NCBI GenBank assembly: GCA_037043455.1
Contig: JAWPHD010000226.1
Location: forward strand, 186,001-250,000
Direction: 5' to 3'
Length of the DNA stretch: 64,000 nt
Origin: Cyrtodaria siliqua
Lineage: Eukaryota > Mollusca > Bivalvia > Adapedonta > Hiatellidae
Part shown: positions 22,601 through 34,600 of the stretch, piece after piece
Position numbering within the stretch: the first letter of the stretch is position 1
Layout of the letters: each line of letters starts with the position of its first letter
Made by a program: the position numbers and the translations under genes
Notes under the pieces: model-generated
The model's input: the letters and a program-made list of their open reading frames with translations, nothing else
Told to the model about the DNA's origin: nothing
Databases searched by the model: none

Positions 22601-25600
22601 TTGTAGCATGTTAACAGTACGCGAAAAACAGCAGCTGTGCTAACCTGTATCAAAGACATGAAAGTCTGCAAGATGTGTGTTGTCCTGACCGCGTCCTCCC
22701 ATCACCACCACTCTGTTACCCGCACCAGTCGTACTGTGGAAGGACCTTGGGGCGGGTAACTGTCCTTTGCATTGCATGTCCTTGCGCCATTTTCTAGTAT
22801 CTGCAAGTGTGGCATATAATTTGTTTTTTTTAAAGAGTGATAAAAGCAACATTTGAGCCAAATTAAAACAAGAGGTCAATGACCTTGAAGCTCTACTGAT
22901 AGATTTTGATAGCTAGATCAGCATTCCTGTGAAGTTTCATAAAAATCTGTCAAGTAGTTTCGGAGGAGTAGTCGCTACAAGTTGAAGTTTTTACTATATA
23001 TTTCTAGGTAAACAAAGATGGCCACTGGCAGCCATGTTTAATGTTGAATCAAAATAATTTTCGACAAGGATCAACATCTTGTCATGCTAATCATTTCAGA
23101 AAAAGTCCCATATCAAATATCACTTACAGTTTTCAAGAAGTAGTCGCTACAAACTTGTTTTTAAAAATATATGTTTAGCTGTGGTGGCCATCTTGAATTT
23201 CCGGTCGACCTGAAATTTTGCTAGGATCATCTAGACATCAAGAGCAACATTCCTGTGAAGTTTCTTGAAAATCCGCCCAAGTAGTTTCAGAGGAGTAGTC
23301 GCTACAAATTTTTACTATTCAAACTCTGTGTAAACAAAGATGGCCACTGGCCCATGTTTAATGTCGAATCAAAATAATGTTTGACAAGGATCAACATCAT
23401 GTCATGCTGATCATTTTAGAAAAGTCCCATATCAATATCACTTACAGTTTTCAAGAAGTAGTCGCTGCAAACTTGTATTTTAAAAATCTATTTTTAGCTT
23501 TGGCGGCCATCTTGGATTTCACATCAACATGAATTTTTGCTAGGATCAACTAGACTTCATGGGCAACATTTCTGTGAAGTTTCATGAATATCCATCCAGT
23601 AGTTTAAGAGGAGTAGTCGCTACAAATAAAAGTTTACGGACAGACAGACGGACGGACACCGCACCACGGCATAAGCTCTGCTGATCTCTGATCAGTCGAG
23701 CTAAAAATCATGAGGGCCAAGATGGCCCTAAATCGATCACCTGAGTACTGGTACATTATCAAACTTCTTTGAAATCTTATGGTCATATACAATCTGTGCA
23801 AGTTTGGTTAACATTGTTCAAGAAATGTGGCCTCTGTTGTCACTGTTAACAACATTGATATAAAGACACTGACAAAGTTTGACAAAGTTTGGTAAAGATC
23901 AAGTACAAAATGAAGGTGCTAGAATTAACACCTGGGGGAGGGCCAAATGTGACCCCAGGGCTACATGTAATATATGTGAGCTGTGTGCCTTGTGTTTCAG
24001 AGAAGAAGATTTTTTAAGTTTTTCCCCATACAAGTCTATGTAAAACATGTGACCCTATTTGAACAGACTTGGTAAAGGACCATAATCTTATAGTAAATGC
24101 AAAATATTAAACCAACCTCTGGCTCTTGTAGTTCCAGAGAAGAAGACTTTTAATGTTTTTCCTATATAAGTCTATGTAAAACTGCGACCCCCGGACAGGG
24201 TCAAATTTGACCCCAGGGTCACCATTTGAACAAACTTGGTAGAGGACCATAAGCTTATAGCAAATGCAAAATATTAAACCTCTGGCTCTTGCAGTTTCAG
24301 AAAAGATTTTTTTAATGTTTTTCCCTATACAAGTCTATGTAAAACTGTGACCACAGTGGCGGGGCCAAATGTGACCCCAGGGTCATCATTTAAACAAATT
24401 TGGTAAAGGACCATAATCTTATAGTAAATGCAAAATATTAAACCTCTGGCACTTGTAGTTTCAGAAGAAGAATTTTTTATTTTTTTCCTATATAAGTCTA
24501 TGTAAAACTGTGACCAAATTAGACCCCAAGGTCACCATTTCAGAGAAGTAGTCGCTGCAAGTTTTTCCTACACAACTCTATGTAAAAAAAGATGGCATGT
24601 GCCGGCCATGTTTGATATCAAATTGAAATGAATTTTTTTAGGACCAACTACATGTCATGCCAGTCATTTTGGTAAAAATTCCAAATTAATACCACTTATA
24701 ATTTTTGAGAAGTTGTTGCCAAAAAATCTTATTTTTAGCTATGGTGGCCATCTTGGATTTAACATCAACCTGAATTTCATGAAAATCCATCCAGTAGTTT
24801 CAGAGAAGTAGCCACTACAAGTTTTTACTATGTAAGTTAACTCCACGTAAAGATGGCTGCTTGCAAAATGGTTTTTATCAAGGATCAACATAATGTCCTG
24901 TTGATCATTTGAGGAAGTCCCATATAAATATCACTTATAGTTTCTAAGAAGTAGTCGCTACAAACTACAACGTGACGTTTTGCTAGGAGCAACTGCACAT
25001 TAGAAGCAACGTTCCTGCAAAGTTTCATGAAAGTCCATCCAGTAGTTTCAGAGAAAAAAGTTTACGGACAAAGACAGACGGACGACGCACCACAGCATAA
25101 GCTCTGTTGATCTTTAATCAGTAGAGCTAAAAACTGAACAAGCAAATGTGCCCATGTGACACAAATGTCCAGCTTAAGTCAGTTCTTAGAAAATGGATTT
25201 GTTTAGTCCCAGAGCTATTCTATGAAAACATACATGACATATGACCACTGAGTGGTTGTTCGTCGACCGCGCTTAGCGCTGGAGGCCGCTAGGTGGGTCT
25301 GGGGCATGACCCCCAAAACATTTTTGAAATTTAGATGTGATTTCCTGCATTCTGGCTCATTCCCAGTAGTGAAAGCAGAAGTTGTTAAAGCATCCGAAAT
25401 ATAAAGCATGTCTGAATTTACGTAAATTTTTTACGCTAACAGTTTTACAATAGCTTGCACCACTCCAGTACATAGTTAATCGCGTCAAATCATTATAGAT
25501 CGGGGGATAATGGTCAGATATGACTGGAAGTTGATGAATTATTATAAAAATGGCCATGTTTATTCATACTCAATTGATTTTCTTCGAAACCTCCGCGTCC

Positions 25601-28600
25601 GCGAAGCAAAAGTGAACTGGAAGTTTACCGACATAACAATCTGGTTTTGATTTTTTTCATGTGATTTTCGAATAATTTGATATTTTATGTTTTAATCGCG
25701 AATAAATGGATCTGAACAAATTTTCTTGAGATTTTAAATGAAATATAAATATATTTCCATTACGAACCGAAATGGTGAAAATGGATTAAATATATTTCCA
25801 TTACGAACCGAAATGGTGAAAATGGATTTTCCCGAATTCGGTGCAACAATTTGTTCCATTTCTTTTTTCATGCCATTTTTGAGATTTTAAGGTGAGAATA
25901 TCGTGGAATCGCGGCCTACAGTGATCCCTGCATATATACCAGGAAGGCACTTTTAAAACTGAACACCAACCCATAGATGCAAAATAGTTTAAAGAAACAA
26001 ATTTCAGAAAACAGTGTTCACCCGCAGATGTTTATTAAATCGCCTTCCTGCGGTCGCAGGTATGTTTTAATGGAATAGACCTCAAACAATAGTAGGTCAT
26101 TAAATATACTTAATGTTACAGTTGCTAATATGTAGGAGTGACTCCTTACTCAATAGGTCTTTGACCATATACAATACATAATAAACATATGAGGTTTCAT
26201 GAAGAATAGTCCAGCAGAAATAAAACAATTTGGACTTATATGTTCCACTCAAATTTCAATTTTCCTGTGGACTTAACCTCTGACCTAGTTTAAGTTTCCT
26301 GTGGCCAGTCAACTCAGACCTAGCTTAAATTTGCTGTGACCTTGCCCTCAGACCTTGTTTAAGTTTGATGTGGCCTTGAACTCTGACAGGGCTTTTCGTA
26401 GGTATTTTGGGAAAAAGGCCCCTAGATCGAATTGGGAATGTTTTATCTACAAATTGCCAAAATTGGGTAATTACCGGTAGAACATTTTGAACAATTACCA
26501 GTTAAATAATGATTTGAACCTGTTAAGAGTGGTAACAACAATCAGTTACTGAAATGAGTGAGTGCAGTGACACCAATAGAAAATGTGTTTAATTTTTTTT
26601 TCTTTCTGGATTGTGTTTTTCTTTTTAAATTGGGAAAAAAGTGTGTTTTTTGCCATTGGGAAGGTGCCGTTTTTCGGCCACGTGACACTCCTAGGAAAAG
26701 CCCTGTCTGACATAGCTTCAGTTTGACTAGTCTTCAAATATTTCCCTATACAAACATGTAAATAGTTTCATGGAGATCTAGTAAAACTTCAGATAACAGC
26801 TTGGTAGTAAATGGTACCGATTAACAAATAAAAATATAAAGCAGAAATGTAGATAAACTAGAACTGTCGCCGGAGACGGACAAATACCCCTCGCTGGCAA
26901 CTTGCTGGGGAGTGGATAAACACACATATAAGATATAATAGACATATATTATAGAGAAAAAACCTGGACAAGAATTTTCTATTTGACTACCAAGTATGAA
27001 ATGCATTAAAATACAAAGGGCCATAACTCGGTGGAAAATTATCGAACTATAATGTCAGGACAATATGTGCATCTCCACTTGATAGTGATGCTCTGTAGCA
27101 CGTTTCACGAAATTATAACATGGGTTTTTAGAGAAATAGCGTTGAATTTTTTTTTCTATTTGACTACCAAGTATGAAATGCATTAAAAATACAAAGTGCC
27201 ATAACTCAGTGGAAAATTATTGAACCGGAACATCATGATAGTATGCACATCTCCACTTGATATTGATACTTCCTAGCAAGTTTCGCTGAATTCTGAAAAG
27301 GAGTTTTAGAGAAATAGCTCTGACAAGAATTTCATATTATATATTAGAAATACAAAGGGCCATAACTCAGTGGAAAATTATCGAACTGGAAAGTCCTGAC
27401 AGAATGCGCATGTCCACTCAATAGTGATACTTCCTAGCAAGTTCAGCAAAATTCTAAGAAGGAGTTATTGAGAAATAGTCCTGACAAGAATTGCGTCTAC
27501 GGATAAATATTAGAATTGCAAAGAGCCACAACTCTGTGGCTAGTTCTACCAAACTCCAAGTGGAACACACATTATTTCATAAAGATCCATCAAGTCAAAC
27601 TTGGGATAATTTGCAGGAATTAAATGTTGCTCGTGCCACAACGAGACTTGCTGTTTCTAAGAAAGATAAGAGACTTAAAGCCATGTCTAGTGCTTACCAA
27701 CATTAAATATATGGAGATCATTTGTTCTCTTTTCTGTATCTCTTCCACCAAATATGACAAGGTCACGCCCCACTGTACACATCCCGTGTGCCGCACGTGC
27801 AGTGGGAACTCCTAGGTTCATCTGCATGGGGTGAGTCCACTTGTTTGTGGCTGCAGTTGATGTGTAAAATATTAAACTTTATATACATATCAAGTTACAG
27901 GAATTATCTTTTAATATAATATACTTTGTTGTTGTCCGTATGTTCAATAATGTGTCAAGTTTATGTAATATACCACATAACTTGTGGGGCCTCCGGTTAC
28001 AAATCCGCCACACTACCGACTGCGCCACGCCAGCCCTCTATCATATGATGACAAATATATGCAGCTACATTATTTATTTTTTTTAGAGCTTTTGGAGCGA
28101 ACCGGCACAGCCTGGCATCATATAATTTTATCCTTTTTATAAATTTAATATTAAACAGGCACTCATAGGAGATACTGCCCTCTATACACATTGGGTCCGT
28201 TCAGGGTTCTGCCATAGGTTAACGAAAGCACTCTAGGTAACCATCGGCTACCATAGGTCACCGTCGTTTGCTGATAGGTAGAATGTTGACCTACACCTGA
28301 GGTAGTACTGGTGGCCTCGTTGGTACCAAATGTTACCATTGGTGGCCATTGGCAACCAACGTGGTTGCCAATGGGAGAACCCTGAACGAACCCATTGTTA
28401 CTGTCCATATGTTCAACAATGCTTGTCAAGTTTACATAATTTATGCAAAGGCTCTGCCTACGGACCAAAATGTACACAGAAACAGCAATTTTTTTTTTGA
28501 ATGCGGGTTTCTGGATGGCCAAGTTCTGTGAATGATACATTTTCAGTACGACTTTTGCATCTACCTGCGTGAAAGTGTCATATTAAACCCTGAATATTGA

Positions 28601-31571
28601 TTTAACAAAGTTAAAACAATTTTCCCCCACAAAACATACATGTACGTACCTGTATTGTAAACGTACAGATCGTTAAACCATCCGAATTCGGCTGCCTTCT
28701 GTGTCCTTTTTTCGTCTACTACATCATCATCTTCATCATCTATCTACGACAATGTATAAACATCAAATTTTACTATATACGTAAATCATGCAATGTTTGT
28801 ATGTATCTATGGGGTTTTAACATTGACTGAACAAATTTTCAGTCAGATCATGACAGTGTCTTCTAGTGTTGTTCCGATTAATCGATTTCATCGATCAGTT
28901 ATGCCTTTGATCTGATTAATCGATTACAATTTTTCATGATCGACTTTACTCGGTTGTTCAAAGTTATGGCTTATATCATTCTCTTGTACTAAAATATACA
29001 AGAAACTAAATGTTGTAATTTTGCAACAAGTAATCACATATTTATAGTGGTTAATAACTTATTTTTTATAATGTATGTTGGTCAGTTTCATTCAGTTCCT
29101 TTATTACCGATAAGAACATACTTGAAATGTGATTTATTTTCTTCATTATAGTTTGAAAAAGGCTTACATTTGTCTTTCATAGCAGCCATGTTTTATCGAT
29201 TAATGATCGATCATCGGTCGGTTAAATGTTCTGATGATCAATCATTAATTTTCAGCCGATTCCCAACACTAGTCAGACACTTGTAGCAGTGAGCTCAATG
29301 CTCAAGTTTATATTGCTGTCACAATGAATTACCATGCCTAAGACACAAGACATGATACCCCACCCAGTCACCGTTATACCGACACCTCGTCAACTGGTCC
29401 TTAATATGCTGGATGTCCTGCAACTATGTCCTGGACGGGAAACCCATGACCTCTGGCATGCGAGGCCAATGCTCTCCCACTAATCTACCACCGCAGTGGC
29501 GGTTTGTAGATTTACTTCTAATTTGAAAATTTGTCATGTAATCGGCTTAAAAGTTGTACCAGATATCATACAAGGGGGCGTGGCTAGCGATAAAACAGTT
29601 ACAGAATATCCAACTTGGTGTTACACGCATATACCATGAAAATATCTCGGCTTATGCCTGGATATATTTCATGATATATGCTCGTAGCACCTAGTTGGAC
29701 ATTCTATAACTAATACTTACCAACAAACCAGTTACCTGTCAGAATGGTATCTCTGTACTTAAAACAGGTTCAATAGATATTTTTTTAAAAAAACATTAAA
29801 TCGGATACTGAACACTTATATTTTTATGGACTTGATTACTGCCCATGACAAACCTGTTCGTTGTGCTCAACAGCTGTGTTACCATAGGTTCCTTTATTAA
29901 GTACTCTCAAAGTTATGACATGATTTTTGACCTTTGACCTTGACGTGGGAGCATGACCTTTGAGGTAGGGACCGGACTCTTGCGCGCGACACACATTGTG
30001 ATTAACATTTGTTTGAAGCTTCATAAAATTCCCATCAGTACCTCATAAGTTTATATGTCTGAGACATGATTGTCGAGACGGATCGACAAATGGTGATATC
30101 TATATGCCTCCCTTTGTGATTGCTATATATGCCTCCCTTTGTGATTACTCTATGCCTCCCTTTGTGATTACAATATGCCTCCCTTTGTGATTACTCTATG
30201 CCTCTCTTTGTGTTACTCTATGCCTCTCTTTGTGATTTCTATATGCCTCCCTTTGTGATTACTCTATGTCTCCCTTTGTGATTACTATATGCCTCCCTTT
30301 GTGATTACTCTATGCCTCCCTTTGTGATTACTCTATGCCTCCCTTTGTGATTACTCTATGCCTCCCTTTGTGATTACTCTATGCCTCCCTTTGTGATTAC
30401 TCTATGCCTCCCTTTGTGATTTCTATATGCCTCCCTTTGTGATTACTCTATGCCTCCCTTTGTGATTACAATATGCCTCCCTTTGTGATTACTCTATGCC
30501 TCCCTTTGTGATTACTCTATGCCTCCCTTTGTGATTACTATATGCCTCCCTTTGTGATTACTCTATGCCTCCCTTTGTGATTACTCTATGCCTCCCTTTG
30601 TGATTACTCTATGCCTCTCTTTGTGATTACTATATGCCTCCTTCAGGGGCATAACCAACAACAGTGACCACTAGTATAACTCACATCCTCCCAGTCATCA
30701 TCATCTACCGTCTGCTTGGGGCCAAACCCACCAAAGTAGTATATACAACTGTCCACTATGCTCGCCTGTAGCTTGTCTCGGGAACTTGGCTTGGGGCCTT
30801 CCCCTTCCACTTCTGACCAAGTCTTCGTGTCTAAAACAATAATTTCAATGAAAAATTGAGTAAATTAAATTCAGAAGCTTTTTATAATCTAGTTACTCCA
30901 GCCATTTTTGTTCACCCTTTAGGGAATGGTACCGGCACCCATTCAATTCCAAGGGAAAATTGGTGTTGTTTTGCCTTAAATTGGGGATTATTCACTATCA
31001 AACAAAAGCAATAGTGTAATATGTTTGAATACTTTGCAAACAAATTACCATGCATAGTCTCTTGTCGTATTTGGTAAGTTTCTTTTTATTACAAATTGGG
31101 AAATTAAAAAACATACCATACTTTTTACACATACTCACCCAAATCAAACACATGCAGGGTATCGAACCAGCCACATTCGTGACTGAGACCACCAAACAAG
31201 TACAACTTGTTACCCACGGCAACTAGACTACCTGCTGACCTTGGTGATGGCAACGTTCCCTTAGCATCAATGAGCGACCATGTTAGGTTCACTGAAAATA
31301 ATCAGTCAGATAAACATATAGAGACCTAACGTTAGAGGATGACACCGTCATGATGACTGAAAGTTTATTAAAGGCTACGTTAAAGGGACACTCCGCAATC
31401 TTGAAGAATTTAACAAGCATTAAAGTTTGCGTCATTTTGACTTAAAAACTGCCTGCGTGTAATCAAATAAAATTAAGTATTCTTTTTTATTTTATTTATA
31501 TTATGTAGAAAACTAATGGGACGCTGCTAGTTTTTAAAAAATCAAGATTGCCGTGTGTCCCTTTCAATTCC

Positions 31572-31603
<32 letters not shown>

Positions 31604-34600
31604 CAAGTTTAAAAATACATTTCAGCATTTGCATTTGTTTGCAGGTAATGCATTTTATACAAGTGCGTCCATTGTTCGTTTTGTGCAAATGTGAATGCCT
31701 AGTTTTACGTTTGAACAGTTCATTTTTTGCACGTCATTATTTTTTTTCTGTCCATTTTGCATTTATTTTGGACATTCTCAATGGATGAGAGCTGTATATA
31801 GCCCAGTTCGGTAAAATGGCTTGCTTCCCCTTAATGGGAAATACAGAGTTGTCATATTTTCAACTTCCTGTGAGTAAATTACTTTTCTTATCTCAAAATC
31901 GAAGAGCTTGTAAAGACGTATTTCCAATGCTAACTGGTCATTGAAAAAAGCATGGAAAGCTTGCTTATTTACTGCTGACATGCTACATAAGGTATATAAG
32001 TTGAGGCCAGATTAAAGTTATTTCTTTGTTTAGCATTGCTATATTGAATAGTATCTAGTTATACAGGGCCCTCACGCTACTTTGGGGGAAGAGGCCCGCA
32101 GCCCTCAGAAGGGGGAATTTTTGTAACTGGGGGGAATTTTTACAACAAATAAAAAACTCTGTTTGATTAACACGTTTCACTTTATTAACATACATTCGTC
32201 AACCATCTGGTTCTTTTTCTGATAAAAAAAACTCCACTTAATAAAAATCAATGGCATGTTTTCATCGGAGATCCACATTAAAAGTCAACCCTTCTCTTCT
32301 TTTTATCCCGAAAAAAACCTATTGCCCTGTCCAGTTGGGCATCTGGTTGAGTCAGTGCCCGATAATAGTTAAAACGTCCTGTGCACGATAAACAGTCTAA
32401 AACCAGTCTAATAATAATCAAAACGTCTTTTTCAAACCGGTAAACACGACATCGTGAGCATATCGTCTTGAAAATCGGATTTTTTATTTTTTATTTTTTA
32501 TTTTATTTTTATTTTTACGAATTTCTGAGGGGGAAAAATATCAATTTTTTGGGGAAAAAAAGATACTTTTCAGGTGGGGGACTGCCGCCGAATAACGGCG
32601 GCAGAAATGACCAAATGAGGGCCCTGTTATATATAGCTAAAAAAATACTACCGGTATGTACTTTACTTCAATGAAGGAAAATATAAGTTAATATTCTAGC
32701 TGTACTAAATACAATTTGTCAACACTTTTCTCAAAAATAAACCAAAACACAATTAATGAAAAACCTGCTTTATATGTTTACTTCATACAAAAGCTTTATT
32801 AAGCGGCCCTCATCAGCTGTTATTTAACTGAATAACACAATTTGCTCAAGGCAATGCATGTCTAACAGTGATTTACACTACAGTAAGGGTTCATACTTGT
32901 GGAAATGCAAATTATTAATCTTGGACATGCAGCAGGGATTTTTTTAAGGCCCAATTTGGGGCCAATTTCAATCCCAAAATTTTTTTTTTTTTATATTAAA
33001 TGTAGCCCTATTTGACAATGTATTTGTTGCTGACTTGTATAAGAGCTTGATTGATTTTGAAATTATTCCAGACATTTTTAGTGCGAGGTGTGAGACCTGA
33101 TCCTTTATGACGTAGCCGGAAAAAATTGGGTCACAGTGACCTGAAATTGTATACAAGAAGTTGGATCTATATAAGGAAAATTCTGGCGGAGTTTGGTGAA
33201 ATCCTGTAAGCATCGATGAAGATTTTAATAAATTAAAATCAGACTACCGTATGTAACAAAGAAGATATTAACAAGAGGCCCAAGAGGGCCTGTGGACGCT
33301 CTACTGGCTAACATGGCTCTTATAACATTGAAGCGAGTGACTGCCATTTACGTTATTTTGAAAGTTTCGGGCAAAAAACAGCTTTTTAACTAAATCAAGG
33401 GCCATAACTAAAGAATCTGGTAAAGTTTGGTAAAGATCAGATGAAAAATGAAGGCCCTACCATATTAACGAGGCAAAATATAGCATGTTTAACTAAATCA
33501 AGAGCCATAACTCCTCTGTTACTGGTCCGACTGGTCCAACATAGAGCAAAAAAATAAATAATAATAATTAAAAAATATATAAAAAAAACAAGAGGTCAAT
33601 GACCTTGAAGCTCTACTGATTGATTTTGATTTCAGGAAGTAGTCGCTACAGACTTGTTTTTTGAAAAATTTTTTTTAGCCGTCGTGGCCATCTTGAATTT
33701 CCGGCCGACCTGAAATTTTGCTAGGATCAATTAGACATCAAGAGCAACATTCCTGTGAAGTTTCATGAAAATCCATCAAGTAGTTTCAGAGGAGTAGTCG
33801 CTACAAGTTTTCATTATATAACTCTATGTAAACAAAGATGGCCACTGGCAGCCATGTTTAACGTTGAATCAAAATAATGTTTGACTCTGATAACCATCAT
33901 GTCATGCTGATCATTTTACAAAACGTCCCATATCAATATCACTTATAGTTTTCAAGATGTAGTCGCTACAAATTTCTTTTTTAAAAATCTATTTTTAGCT
34001 GTGGCGGCCATCTTGAATTTCTGGCCGATCTGAGATTTTGCTAGGATCAAATAGACATTAAGAGCAACATTCCTGTAAAGTGTCATGAAAATCCGCCAAG
34101 TAGTTTCAAAGGAGTAGTCGCTACAAGTTTTTACTATATAACTCTATGTAAACAAAGATGGCCGCTGGCAGCTATGTTTAACGTTGAATCAAAACAATTT
34201 TTGACAAGGACCAACATCATGTCATGCTGATCATTTTAGAAAAAGTCCCATAACAATATCACTTATAGTTTTCAAGAAGTAGTCGCTACAAACTTGTTTT
34301 TTAAAAACCTATTTTTAGATTTGGCGGCCATCTTGGATTTCACATCAACATGAATTTTTGCTAGGATCAACTAGACTTCATGGGCAACATTTCTGTAAAG
34401 TTTCATGAAAATCCATTCAGTAGTTTCAGAGGAGTTGTCGCTACAAAAAAAAGTTTACGGACAGACGCGGCACCACGGCATAAGCTCTGCTGATCTCTGA
34501 TCAGTAGAGCTAATAAAAAAAGCATAAAAAAAAAGCAAAAAAATAAATATTAAAAAAAAAGGAAAAAAAGAAGAAAAAAAATAAATAAAAATAATAATAA

